Below are positions 43,293 through 52,037 of a stretch of DNA of 64,000 nt, in pieces. The translations under genes were made by a program, and so were the position numbers. How positions within the stretch are numbered: position 1 is the first letter of the stretch; every line of letters begins with the position of its first letter. Below the pieces are notes generated by a model, which saw only the letters and a program-made list of their open reading frames with translations, did no database searches and was not told where the DNA came from. Origin of the DNA: Nocardia vermiculata NBRC 100427 (GTDB taxonomy: Bacteria; Actinomycetota; Actinomycetes; Mycobacteriales; Mycobacteriaceae); NCBI RefSeq assembly GCF_001613265.1, contig NZ_BDCA01000023.1, positions 1 through 64,000 on the forward strand. The letters run 5' to 3'.

Positions 43293-43931
43293 TCAGCTCT
43301 GGCGGGTCTTGATCGCGTCGTCGGAGATGTAGACGTCGTAGGTTCCGGGAGTCGCTATCACCGCGTTGCCGTAGGCGGAGCGGATGAACGGCGTGGTGAA
43401 CCAGCTGCCGTCGCGCATATCGGTGAAGAAGTCGCCGTCGCCACCGTTGAGCATGGTCTGATGCTGCTGGACCGGCTCACCGTCGAGCCGCTGGCCGTAC
43501 AGCCTGGTCACCTTGTAGCCGGAGTGGAAGCCGAGGGCATTGACCCACGGCTCGAGTTCGACGATATCGGCCTGCAATACCCACATATCGCCGTCGATCC
43601 GGTAGGTCCGGTGGATCTCGTCGTGATTGCCGTCGCCGTAGAGCGTGAGTTCGACATCGAGGGTATGGTCACTGCCCGCCACGCTGCGAGCGACCACGTG
43701 GGCCGCCTTGATCTCGCCGGTCAGGCCCAAGTAGGTCTGCAACAGCGTGACCGCCCACAGCAGCACCACGGCTACCAGCAGGACGACCAGCCCGCCGGCG
43801 CCGCGCCCGATATGCCTGCGCCAACCTGCTTTACGCGCCCGCACCACGGCGGTGACGAGCAGTGCGATCGCCACCAGGAACAGCACCGCCAGCACCACCT
43901 GGAGCCAGCCGAATGCCATCGGAAACACCAT
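43293..43931 (-). CDS. Membrane-anchored protein of unknown function
   Basis: A 212-residue protein with two N-terminal helices (FGWLQVVLAVLFLVAIALL and GGLVVLLVAVVLLWAVTLL) separated by a basic cytosolic loop, then a soluble domain of about 145 residues rich in beta-strand pattern (TLDVELTLYGDGNHDEIH, TYRIDGDMWVLQADIVELEP, ending TYDVYISDDAIKTRQS). The soluble part should be outside the membrane. I do not recognise the family. ATG 43931 or 43919 may be the start. It converges on xthA. Confidence 0.75.
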   Translation of the reverse strand: MVFPMAFGWLQVVLAVLFLVAIALLVTAVVRARKAGWRRHIGRGAGGLVVLLVAVVLLWAVTLLQTYLGLTGEIKAAHVVARSVAGSDHTLDVELTLYGDGNHDEIHRTYRIDGDMWVLQADIVELEPWVNALGFHSGYKVTRLYGQRLDGEPVQQHQTMLNGGDGDFFTDMRDGSWFTTPFIRSAYGNAVIATPGTYDVYISDDAIKTRQS

Positions 43932-44008
43932 GCCGACAGTTGTACTCCGAAAAGCGCACGGCCGACCGGGATTTCCCGGCCGGCCGTGGTGGGGTGCGAC
44001 ACCTTCGT

Positions 44009-45835
44009 CTAGAAGGCGCTTTCGTCCAGCTCCATGATGTCGTTGTCGAGGTTCTCCAGCACGGTCCGCACCCCGGTCAGCAACGGCAGCTGGTTCTTGG
44101 CGAACCATGATGCTGCGCTGATCTTTCCGGTGTAGAACAGCCGATCGGACTCCGAGGGCGTTCCGGCGAGCGCCGCTTGTGCGATCTGCGCCTGCACCAG
44201 CAGCCGCCATGCGATGACGAGATCTCCGACGGCATGCAAGAAGCGCACCGATCCGAGACCCACCTTGTAGATCTCCTCCGGATTCTGCTGCGCGGCCATC
44301 AGATAACCGGTCAGGGCTGCGGCCATCGCCTGCACATCGGCCGATGCGGCGCCCAGCAGTGCCTTCTCCGCCTGCAGCACGCCGGGCTCGCTGTCGACGA
44401 ACTGCTGCACCAGTCCGGTGACATGTCCCAGTGCGGCGCCCTTGTCGCGAACGATCTTGCGGAAGAAGAAGTCCTGCGCCTGGATGGCGGTGGTGCCCTC
44501 GTAGAGCGAGTCGATCTTCACATCGCGGATGTACTGCTCGATCGGATAGTCCTGCAGATAGCCGGAACCGCCGAAGGTCTGCAGTGTCTCGGTGAGGATT
44601 TCGTAGGCGCGCTCGGAACCCACCCCCTTGACGATCGGCAGCAGCAGATCGTTCACCTTCGCCGCCAGCTCGGCGTCGGCACCGAAATTGGCCTGCGCCA
44701 CATCGGCACTCTGATATGCGGAGGTGTAGAGATACAGTGCGCGCAGACCCTCGGCGTAGGCCTTCTGCAGGGTGAGACTGCGCCGGATATCGGGATGGTG
44801 GGTGATGGTGACGCGGGGCGCGGTCTTGTCGGTCATCTGTGTCATATCCGCGCCTTGTACACGAGTTTTCGCGTACTCCAGCGCATTCAGATATCCGGTG
44901 GACAGGGTTCCCGCCGACAGCACGCCGACCATCATGCGGGCGTTCTCGATCACCTTGAACATCTGCGCGATACCGTTGTGCACCTCGCCGACCAGGTAGC
45001 CGACGGCAGGTGTCTCGCCGCCGTAGGTCAGCTCGCACGTGGGTGAGGATTTGATCCCCATCTTGTGTTCGAGATTGGTGACGAGCACGCCGTTGCGTTC
45101 GCCCAGAGCCATTGTCTGCGTGTCGAAGAGATATTTCGGCACCAGGAACAGCGACAGCCCCTTGGTGCCCGGACCGGCGCCCTCGGGCCGGGCCAGGGTG
45201 AGGTGGAAGATGTTGTCGGCGGTGTCGCCGACGTCACCACCGGAGATGAATCGCTTCACGCCCTCGATATGCCAGCTGCCGTCGGGCTGTTGCACCGCTT
45301 TGGTGCGTCCCATACCCACATCGGAGCCGGCGTCGGGCTCGGTGAGCACCATTGTTCCGCCCCAGCGGTTCTCCCAGGCGTGCGTGGCCCAGCGTTGCTG
45401 TTCCTCGGTGCCCTCCCGGAACACCACCTCGTGCATGAGCGGACCCATATTGAAGAACGCGGCGGAACTGTTGGCCGATACGAGCATTTCCTGCGTCGCC
45501 CAGATCAGCGGGGACGGTGCGTCGACGCCGCCCATGTCCTCGGGCATACCGAGGCCGGACCACCCTGCCTCGTTGATCGCGGCGACCGTCTTGCGCAGCG
45601 GATCGGGCACGGTGACCTCGTGCCGGGAGGGATCGAATGCGATGGGGTTGCGGTCGCTGTCGACGAACGAATCAGCCACCGGCCCTTCGGCCAACCGCAG
45701 TACCTCGGTCAGCATTCCGCGTGCGGTGTCGGTATCCAGATCTCCGTAGGCGCCGGCCTCCAGAAGCGCACCGATCTGCAATACCTCGAACAAGTTGAAC
45801 TCGATATCCCGAAGGTTCGCCATGTAGTGCGACAC
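44009..45835 (-). CDS. fadE5: Long acyl-CoA dehydrogenase, FadE5-like
   Basis: A 608-residue flavoprotein of the large (C-terminally extended) acyl-CoA dehydrogenase type, close in length and sequence to mycobacterial FadE5, which accepts a broad range of chain lengths. FAD-binding LTEPDAGSDVGMGRTKA, the substrate region and SLYEGTTAIQAQDFFFRK with the catalytic Glu are visible; an extra 150-residue C-terminal helical domain follows. GTG at 45835 is chosen because GGAGG lies eight bases upstream. It is divergent from a TetR gene, with a palindrome near its promoter. In M. tuberculosis fadE5 faces fadA2 instead. Confidence 0.9.
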   Translation of the reverse strand: MSHYMANLRDIEFNLFEVLQIGALLEAGAYGDLDTDTARGMLTEVLRLAEGPVADSFVDSDRNPIAFDPSRHEVTVPDPLRKTVAAINEAGWSGLGMPEDMGGVDAPSPLIWATQEMLVSANSSAAFFNMGPLMHEVVFREGTEEQQRWATHAWENRWGGTMVLTEPDAGSDVGMGRTKAVQQPDGSWHIEGVKRFISGGDVGDTADNIFHLTLARPEGAGPGTKGLSLFLVPKYLFDTQTMALGERNGVLVTNLEHKMGIKSSPTCELTYGGETPAVGYLVGEVHNGIAQMFKVIENARMMVGVLSAGTLSTGYLNALEYAKTRVQGADMTQMTDKTAPRVTITHHPDIRRSLTLQKAYAEGLRALYLYTSAYQSADVAQANFGADAELAAKVNDLLLPIVKGVGSERAYEILTETLQTFGGSGYLQDYPIEQYIRDVKIDSLYEGTTAIQAQDFFFRKIVRDKGAALGHVTGLVQQFVDSEPGVLQAEKALLGAASADVQAMAAALTGYLMAAQQNPEEIYKVGLGSVRFLHAVGDLVIAWRLLVQAQIAQAALAGTPSESDRLFYTGKISAASWFAKNQLPLLTGVRTVLENLDNDIMELDESAF

Positions 45836-45895
45836 GCCACCGGCCTCCTCGCCATCGTCTGGTGTTATCAGTGGGAGGTTGCCGTACCGGCGTTT

Positions 45896-45913
45896 ACTTA
45901 CGCAAGCGTAAGT
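45896..45913. promoter_or_regulatory. Palindromic operator upstream of fadE5-like gene
   Basis: ACTTACGC-AA-GCGTAAGT, two perfect eight-base arms, lies 61 bp upstream of the fadE5-like start and faces the TetR gene at 46113. It has the form of a TetR-family operator controlling fatty-acid degradation. Confidence 0.65.
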
Positions 45914-46112
45914 GGGCTGTACCTAGAGAACTACGAATAACTTACCGGCACCGAACCCCATCCGCTATTCACATTCCACAATCCTCCAACGGTTCTGCGG
46001 AATTCGCCAGGAATATGCTCGCATTCGATATATGAGCGCAACACCAGCTTCTGCCCGGGCCGGATCCGCGCGGCCCGGAAATCCGCCGGTGGCCGCTGCT
46101 ATCTTGATCGGC

Positions 46113-46739
46113 ATGGCTTCGGAATCCGCGGTGCGCCCGCGACAACGAGCCCAGCATCTCGGCCCCGAACGCCGACGCCCGCACGTTCTGGACGCGGCAC
46201 TGCGCATCGCGGCCGACGAGGGCATCGCAGCAGTCACGGTCGCCGCCGTCGCCGAGAAACTCGGTGTGACCCGGCCGGTGATCTACGCCTGCTTCGCCGA
46301 TCGGGTCGAACTCCTCAACGCACTCCTGCAGCGTGAGGAGAGCATGTTGCGGGCCGGCATTCTCGACGCGCTGCCACCGCGGCAGGTCGAGGCGGACGAG
46401 GAGGTCTTCGTCGAGGGTTTCCGCGCACTTCTGGAAACGGTCGCCAAGCGCCCGGACACCTGGAAGCTGCTGTACGGCAATCCGGACCCGGCGGTGGCCG
46501 GTTCGTTCGATCGGGGGCGCACCCTCGCCCTCGAACGTTGCACCCGGCGGCTGCGTCCCACCCTGCAAGCGTGGAACATCACCGACGCCGAACGTAAGCT
46601 GCCGGTCCTCGTCGAGCTCTGGGTTTCCGCAGGTGAGGGCGCTGTCCGCACCCTGATCGCGGAAGACGGCCAGTGGACGCCACACGATCTGGGCGCCTTC
46701 GTCGGGGCCGCTGTCTACCGGGCCCTGCGTTCGGCCTGA
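46113..46739 (+). CDS. TetR-family regulator, probably of the fadE5-like gene
   Basis: A 208-residue regulator with the HTH VTVAAVAEKLGVTRPVIYACFADRVELL and a ligand domain containing a conserved-looking KRPDTWKLLYGNPDPAVAG. ATG 46113 is preceded by TATCTT (46100-46105) but no ribosome site, so a leaderless start is likely; a longer frame from 46032 is possible but adds an Ala/Pro-rich stretch. Its target is inferred from divergence and the palindrome at 45896. Confidence 0.85.
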   Translation: MASESAVRPRQRAQHLGPERRRPHVLDAALRIAADEGIAAVTVAAVAEKLGVTRPVIYACFADRVELLNALLQREESMLRAGILDALPPRQVEADEEVFVEGFRALLETVAKRPDTWKLLYGNPDPAVAGSFDRGRTLALERCTRRLRPTLQAWNITDAERKLPVLVELWVSAGEGAVRTLIAEDGQWTPHDLGAFVGAAVYRALRSA

Positions 46740-46833
46740 GGCAGGCTCACAGGCCCCGAGAACGCGGGGCTACTCGGCGCTGTGCCCTCGCGCTAGCGTG
46801 ATGCCCGATACCGGTTCAGAGAGGTAGCCCCAC

Positions 46834-47073
46834 GTGAAGCGCATTCTTGCCGCGGCAGCACTTGCTGTCGCCGCCGCCGCACCGATGAGCGTCCTGACTG
46901 CCACGACGGCCGGCGCCGCCCCGGCAATCGCGTCGTCGGGCTCGGCATCGGGTTCTGCCGATCTGCTACCGCAGATGCCGCCGAACTGCGTCGGTAACTA
47001 CGACCCGCTGCTGTTCGCCGTCCAGTGGTACGTCACCGGCACGTATCCCCGCAGTTGCGGCATCGGAGGCTGA
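46834..47073 (+). CDS. Small secreted protein with two cysteines
   Basis: A 79-residue protein. The first 29 residues are a Sec signal peptide (basic KR, then alanine-rich core, cleavage likely after TAGAA). The mature 50 residues have two cysteines (MPPNCVGNYDPLLF and PRSCGIGG) likely to form one disulfide, and aromatic residues between them. I do not recognise the family. GTG start after AGAGAGG. Confidence 0.7.
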   Translation: MKRILAAAALAVAAAAPMSVLTATTAGAAPAIASSGSASGSADLLPQMPPNCVGNYDPLLFAVQWYVTGTYPRSCGIGG

Positions 47074-47149
47074 ACGGCACCCCTCCCGTGCAGGGTCGCT
47101 CCGGACCGGTGCCGTTCACATCGCCGCGAACGGAACCGGTCCGTGCCGG

Positions 47150-47668
47150 CTATTCGCCGCCGTTCTCCTCCGGATTCGGCCCCGCGCCGTGATTCGGATT
47201 CGTGCAGATCGTCCCCTCACAGGGAACCATCGACCCGTCACCGTTCGGGTTCTCCATCATGGTGCCGCCGTTCTCCTCCGGATTCGGGCCGGCACCGTGA
47301 TTCGGATTCGTGCAGATCGTCCCCTCACAGGGGACCACCGAACCGTCCCCGTTCGGGTTCGGCATCACCTGGCCGCCGTTCTCCTCCGGATTCGGCCCGG
47401 CACCGTGATTCGGGTTGGTGCAGATCGTCCCGTCGCACGGTTCGGGTGATTGCGGATCACCGGGCGAGTTCTGGTGTTGTCCGGAATTATTCTGCGGCAC
47501 AGCGGTTTCGGATTCGGCCGTCGGCTTCGCCGAGCTGGTTTCCGAGGTCGTCGGGGCGGCTGTCGTCGACTGCGTCGTGGTCGTATCGGTGGTGGACGTG
47601 TCGTCGGAACACGCCGACCCGAACAGCGCGAGGGCAGCTATCGCGGTCAACACGGTGAGACGATTCAT
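47150..47668 (-). CDS. Lipoprotein with 36-residue cysteine-bearing repeats
   Basis: A 172-residue surface lipoprotein. The signal ends at lipobox GSAC (Cys20). A Thr/Ser-rich linker (about 21-76) leads to three tandem repeats at 77-112, 113-148 and 149-172, the last shortened. Each begins PCxGTICTNPNHGAGPNPEE, and the first two end NPNGDGSxV. Each has two cysteines five residues apart and many Asn, Gly and Pro, suggesting small disulfide loops on an extended surface. No family is recognised. ATG 47668 gives the signal peptide. Confidence 0.82.
   Translation of the reverse strand: MNRLTVLTAIAALALFGSACSDDTSTTDTTTTQSTTAAPTTSETSSAKPTAESETAVPQNNSGQHQNSPGDPQSPEPCDGTICTNPNHGAGPNPEENGGQVMPNPNGDGSVVPCEGTICTNPNHGAGPNPEENGGTMMENPNGDGSMVPCEGTICTNPNHGAGPNPEENGGE
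47153..47440 (-). repeat. 108-bp tandem repeats coding for the lipoprotein repeats
   Basis: Units at 47333-47440, 47225-47332 and a partial 47153-47224 are in frame (36 codons each) and nearly identical at the DNA level, indicating recent duplication or ongoing homogenisation. Confidence 0.9.
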
Positions 47669-47795
47669 CAACCGATGGTCGCACGCTCGAGGTCGACAAT
47701 CCGACAAGCCCGTCGAAGCGGCAATTCCGGACGATGACGGGGCAAGTCTGGCCTCACAGCGGGGGTGCCGAGTAGGGTCGGGCCGGTAACGAATC

Positions 47796-47900
47796 ACGCC
47801 AACGGGGGCTCGCACCAGCGGGCTGAGAGGACGGCTAGCCCACTTTCGGGCGCGTCAGGGCCGTCGACCGTATGAACCTGACCGGGTAATGCCGGCGTAG
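47796..47900 (+). ncRNA. TPP riboswitch (THI element) of thiC
   Basis: The two diagnostic TPP-contacting segments are CTGAGA at 47823-47828 and GAACCTGA at 47874-47881, followed by GGGTAAT. The closing stem P1 pairs ACGCC (47796-47800) with GGCGT (47894-47898). The thiC ribosome site GGAGGA (47901-47906) begins within a few bases of P1, so TPP binding probably hides it and blocks translation. Confidence 0.95.
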
Positions 47901-47917
47901 GGAGGATTGACTTCAGC

Positions 47918-49549
47918 ATGTCGTCGAACCATGTCACCACCGGCCCGATCGCGGGCAGCACCAAGCATTACGAGCAGGTCGATGCCGATGGCACGGCCCT
48001 GCGCATTCCCGTTCGCCGCATCAACCTCACCAACGGCGAACATTTCGACGTCTACGACACCTCCGGTCCGTACACCGATGATGCGGCGACGATCGACCTG
48101 GATGCCGGCCTGCCGAAACTGCGCGACGAGTGGAGCAAGCCCGATATCGAGGGCCCACGCACCCAGCTGGCCTGGGCTCGCGCCGGGCTGATCACCGCGG
48201 AGATGCGGTATATCGCTGCCCGCGAGGATGTTTCCGCCGAACTCGTGCGCGACGAGGTCGCCGCCGGCCGCGCGGTGATTCCGGCGAACCACAACCACCC
48301 CGAATCCGAGCCGATGATCATCGGCAAGAAGTTCGCGGTGAAGATCAACGCCAATATCGGCAACTCGGCGGTGACCTCGTCGATCGCCGAGGAGGTGGAG
48401 AAGATGGTGTGGGCCACCCGCTGGGGTGCCGACACCATCATGGACCTGTCGACCGGCAAGAACATTCACGAGACGCGCGAGTGGATCCTGCGGAACTCGC
48501 CGGTGCCGGTGGGTACGGTGCCGATCTATCAGGCGCTGGAGAAGGTGAACGGCGATCCGACGGCGCTCACCTGGGAGCTCTACCGCGACACCATCATCGA
48601 ACAGGCCGAGCAGGGCGTCGACTACATGACCGTGCACGCGGGTGTGCTGCTGCGCTATGTGCCGCTGACGGCCAAGCGGGTCACCGGCATCGTGTCCCGT
48701 GGTGGTTCGATCATGGCGGCCTGGTGCCTGGCCCACCATCGGGAATCGTTCTTGTACACGAATTTCGCGGAGCTGTGCGACATTCTGGCGCGCTACGACA
48801 TCACTTTTTCCCTCGGTGACGGGCTGCGCCCAGGCTCGATCGCGGATGCCAACGACGAGGCACAGCTCGCGGAGCTGCGCACCCTCGGCGAGCTGACCAA
48901 GATCGCGAAAGCCCGTGGCGTGCAGGTGATGATCGAAGGGCCAGGCCACGTGCCGATGCACAAGATCGTGGAGAATGTGCGGCTGGAAGAGGAATGGTGT
49001 GAAGAAGCACCGTTCTACACCCTCGGACCGCTGGCCACCGATATCGCACCGGCCTACGACCACATCACCTCCGCGATCGGTGCCGCGATCATCGCGCAGG
49101 CCGGGACGGCGATGCTGTGCTACGTCACCCCGAAGGAACATCTGGGCCTGCCCAATCGCGACGATGTGAAGACCGGCGTGATCACCTACAAGATCGCCGC
49201 CCATTCCGCCGATCTCGCCAAGGGCCACCCCCGGGCGCAGGAGCGCGACGACGCACTGTCCAAGGCGCGCTTCGAATTCCGTTGGCACGACCAGTTCGCG
49301 CTCTCACTGGACCCCGACACCGCGCGGGAGTACCACGACGAAACGCTGCCCGCCGAGCCGGCCAAGACCGCGCACTTCTGCTCGATGTGCGGACCGAAGT
49401 TCTGCTCGATGCGTATCTCGGCCGATGTACGGGAGTACGCCGAGAAGCACGGCTTCACCGATGTGGACGCGATCGAGGCCGGTATGGCCGAGAAGTCCGC
49501 GGAGTTCGCCGAGGCGGGCAACCAGGTCTACCTGCCCGTCGTTTCCTAG
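47918..49549 (+). CDS. thiC: Phosphomethylpyrimidine synthase
   Basis: Radical-SAM-type enzyme that rearranges aminoimidazole ribotide to HMP-phosphate for thiamine. The 543-residue protein has the N-terminal ThiC domain, the (beta/alpha)8 core (GWGADTIMDLSTGKNIHETRE region, EGPGHVPMHKI) and the C-terminal cluster-binding CSMCGPKFCSM (CX2CX4C) for a 4Fe-4S cluster. It is controlled by the TPP riboswitch directly upstream. In M. tuberculosis thiD follows thiC; here a regulator/monooxygenase pair lies between. Confidence 0.97.
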   Translation: MSSNHVTTGPIAGSTKHYEQVDADGTALRIPVRRINLTNGEHFDVYDTSGPYTDDAATIDLDAGLPKLRDEWSKPDIEGPRTQLAWARAGLITAEMRYIAAREDVSAELVRDEVAAGRAVIPANHNHPESEPMIIGKKFAVKINANIGNSAVTSSIAEEVEKMVWATRWGADTIMDLSTGKNIHETREWILRNSPVPVGTVPIYQALEKVNGDPTALTWELYRDTIIEQAEQGVDYMTVHAGVLLRYVPLTAKRVTGIVSRGGSIMAAWCLAHHRESFLYTNFAELCDILARYDITFSLGDGLRPGSIADANDEAQLAELRTLGELTKIAKARGVQVMIEGPGHVPMHKIVENVRLEEEWCEEAPFYTLGPLATDIAPAYDHITSAIGAAIIAQAGTAMLCYVTPKEHLGLPNRDDVKTGVITYKIAAHSADLAKGHPRAQERDDALSKARFEFRWHDQFALSLDPDTAREYHDETLPAEPAKTAHFCSMCGPKFCSMRISADVREYAEKHGFTDVDAIEAGMAEKSAEFAEAGNQVYLPVVS

Positions 49550-49672
49550 GCGACCACCTGCCGCCGGCTGCATCGACCGGTGCGGCCGGATCCATCCGTA
49601 GCAGCGAAAGCTGTTGCGCTGCTTGCGCCGGTGCCCCCGCCGCCACGGTGGGCACCGGCGCGGCAGAACCGC

Positions 49673-50311
49673 TCAATCGGTCGCCACGAGCGCGCCGATC
49701 CCCGCGAGTATGACCCGCATGCCGTGGTCGAACTCGATATCCGGTTCCGCAGCCACCTGCACCGAGACCAGCTGCGCCGTGCGAGGAAAGCGTTCGGCGT
49801 CGACCACGCCCGCCAGCTGTGTGTAGGGGTTGTCGGGACCGTAATCCACGCCGGTGCGCGCCTGCTCCTCGATGACGAAACCGATGGTGTAGTGCAGCAG
49901 GACCGGAAAGACGCGGGCTGCCTCGGTCAGCGTGAAGCCGGCATCCTCCAAGGTGCGCAGCGTCAATTCGATGACCCGCCACATGGATTCGTCGCTCACA
50001 TTGGTTCCGGCGAGGAGGCGACCGCCATCGCGATGCCGCAACATCGCGGTACGTAGCCGACCGGAGAGTTCGGCTGTCCAGTCCTGCCACGACACCCCCT
50101 GACGCGGCGCTTCGACCCCGGCGACGGCCTCCACGAATACCGCCCGCGCCATCACGTCCAGCAGTTCCCGCTTGTTCTTCACATGCCAGTAGAGCGCGGG
50201 CGCCTGCACGTCCAGCGCCGCCGCGACCTTGCGCATGGTCAACCCGTCGAGCCCCGTCCGGTCGAGCAGGTCCAGGGCCGCAGCGGCGATGACCTCGGGA
50301 TCGAGTTTCAT
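49673..50311 (-). CDS. TetR-family regulator of the adjacent monooxygenase
   Basis: A 212-residue repressor with HTH LTMRKVAAALDVQAPALYWHVKNKRELLDV and a C-terminal domain of the tetracycline-repressor type (LHYTIGFVIEEQAR). A near-ideal AAAGGAGGTG precedes ATG 50311. It is divergent from the flavin monooxygenase, with three TTAAC-type half-palindromes between, as in drug-inducible efflux or inactivation systems. The ligand is probably the substrate of the monooxygenase. Confidence 0.9.
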   Translation of the reverse strand: MKLDPEVIAAAALDLLDRTGLDGLTMRKVAAALDVQAPALYWHVKNKRELLDVMARAVFVEAVAGVEAPRQGVSWQDWTAELSGRLRTAMLRHRDGGRLLAGTNVSDESMWRVIELTLRTLEDAGFTLTEAARVFPVLLHYTIGFVIEEQARTGVDYGPDNPYTQLAGVVDAERFPRTAQLVSVQVAAEPDIEFDHGMRVILAGIGALVATD

Positions 50312-50332
50312 CGCACCTCCTTTCCCTTGACA

Positions 50333-50386
50333 CTTTAACAATGTTCTGGTGTCCTTAACAACGTTAAGGATTTAACGTTGTTAAGG
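50333..50386. promoter_or_regulatory. Palindromic TetR operator array with 15-bp inverted arms
   Basis: CCTTAACAACGTTAA (50353-50367) and its exact reverse complement (50372-50386) are separated by GGAT. Each arm contains its own TTAAC-N3-GTTAA palindrome, and a degenerate third copy (TTAACAATGTT) lies just left. The last bases overlap the AAGGAG ribosome site of the monooxygenase. Confidence 0.85.
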
Positions 50387-50393
50387 AGCGATC

Positions 50394-51872
50394 GTGTCGA
50401 AGACGGAAGTAGTTGTCGCAGGTAGCGGACCCACCGGCCTGATGCTCGCGTACGAGCTACGGCTGGCCGGGGTCGAAGTGGAACTGCTGGACGCACTCCC
50501 CGGCCGCACCGGTGAGTCGCGGGCCGGAGGTATCCACGCGCGGTCCATGGAACTACTCGACCAGCGCGGACTGCTCGAGAACATGCTGGCTCAGGGGCTC
50601 CGCATCGACGCCGGGCACTTCGGTGGGATACCGCTGGATTTCGGGGATTTCCCGACCAGGTACCCGTTCACCCTCGGCCTCCTGCAGTCCCGGATCGAAG
50701 CCGAATTGGAGTCCGCGGCGGCAGCTTCGGGAGCCCCCGTGCACTGGGACTCGCCGGTGACCGGTTACCGGGCCGACGAGGACGGCGTGCTGGTTCAGGT
50801 CGGTGGCGTTCGTCCCCGGCAGATTCACGCTCGGTACCTCGTGGGCTGCGACGGTGGGCGCAGTAGCGTCCGCAAGCTGGCCGGGATCGGTTTCGACGGC
50901 ACGGAGGCGACAGTGACCGGCATGCTCGCCGACGTGGAACTCGCCGAACCACCCACCGCAGGATTCTTCGGGAAGCGCGCCGCGGTGGGTGACTTCTCGG
51001 TCATCCAGTTCGAGCCCGGGTGGTATCGCCTGATGGCACAGTGTCACGATCGAGTGCTGCCGCGCGGTTCGGAACTGACCTTCGAGCAGTTCCGGGCTGC
51101 ATTCACCGAACTCGCGGGAACCGACTACGGGATGCACAGCCCACGCTGGGTCACCCATTACAGCGACGCCGCCCGGCAGGCGGACCGCTACCGCTCCGGC
51201 CGGGTCTTCCTGGCCGGCGACTCCGCCCATATTCACTATCCGGCCGGTGGACAGGGGCAGAATCTGGGTCTGCAGGATGCGGTCAACCTGGGCTGGAAGC
51301 TCGCAGCCGTGCTACGCGGCGACGCCGCCGAGGAGCTGCTGGACAGCTATGAATCGGAACGGCACCCCGTCGCGGCGCGGGTACTGCGCAACACTCGGGC
51401 TCAGACCGCAGTGCAACGACCGGGTGAGCATATGGACGCCTTGCGGGACACGATGGCCGAGCTGATCGGCGTCGACGAAGTACGGCACCGTCTCGGACTC
51501 ATGATCACCGCACTCGATATCCGGTACGACGGCGTGGGCGATCACCCGATGACCGGCCGGCGTATCCCGGACATCGCCCTCACCGTCGAGGGGCGCCCGG
51601 CCCGCATGTACGAACTCCTTCGTGCCGGACGACCGGTCCTGCTGGTACGCAACAATGCCGGCGTGCCCGATATCGGCCCGTGGAAGGATCGGGTCGACCT
51701 CGTCTGCGCCGAGGATCCGGACGGCGAATGGATCGCCCCGGGCATCGGTCCCGTCGCCGCACCTGCCCAGGTTCTCGTCCGGCCGGACGGATACATCGGC
51801 TGGGCCTGCAACGATTCCGACGCGACCGGCCTGGGCACCGCACTCACCCGCTGGGTCGGCGGACGACATTGA
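50394..51872 (+). CDS. Class A FAD monooxygenase resembling rifampicin monooxygenase
   Basis: A 492-residue aromatic hydroxylase. FAD binding is shown by VVVAGSGPTGLMLAYELRL, the NADPH/FAD motif LVGCDGGRSSVRKLAGIG and the ribityl-binding VFLAGDSAHIHYPAGGQG; the C-terminal thioredoxin-like domain is present. Overall it resembles the Rox/PgaE group, which includes Nocardia enzymes that inactivate rifamycins, but many relatives act on polyketides or phenols. The divergent TetR suggests substrate induction. GTG start with AAGGAG upstream. It is inserted between thiC and thiD and has no evident link to thiamine. Confidence 0.86.
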   Translation: MSKTEVVVAGSGPTGLMLAYELRLAGVEVELLDALPGRTGESRAGGIHARSMELLDQRGLLENMLAQGLRIDAGHFGGIPLDFGDFPTRYPFTLGLLQSRIEAELESAAAASGAPVHWDSPVTGYRADEDGVLVQVGGVRPRQIHARYLVGCDGGRSSVRKLAGIGFDGTEATVTGMLADVELAEPPTAGFFGKRAAVGDFSVIQFEPGWYRLMAQCHDRVLPRGSELTFEQFRAAFTELAGTDYGMHSPRWVTHYSDAARQADRYRSGRVFLAGDSAHIHYPAGGQGQNLGLQDAVNLGWKLAAVLRGDAAEELLDSYESERHPVAARVLRNTRAQTAVQRPGEHMDALRDTMAELIGVDEVRHRLGLMITALDIRYDGVGDHPMTGRRIPDIALTVEGRPARMYELLRAGRPVLLVRNNAGVPDIGPWKDRVDLVCAEDPDGEWIAPGIGPVAAPAQVLVRPDGYIGWACNDSDATGLGTALTRWVGGRH

Positions 51873-52037
51873 GCAACCGTCCCCGCCGGCGTATTCACCG
51901 GAGGGCGCGACGGCCTGCAGCTCCGGCCCGCATTGCGCCGCGCACGGGGCACCCGAGGTGCCGGCGGCTGATACCCGGGCGCTCTTCGCGCAGCTGTGAC
52001 CCGTCCGCATCCTCCGCACCGCTCGTCGTAGGGTTCA

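Noticed and set aside
50394..51872. Naming the monooxygenase rox (rifampicin monooxygenase)
   Set aside because: Resemblance is at superfamily level; many class A hydroxylases share these motifs, so no symbol was given.
51873..52037. Second TPP riboswitch before thiD
   Set aside because: Neither CTGAGA nor the GAACCTGA-type segment is present in suitable spacing.
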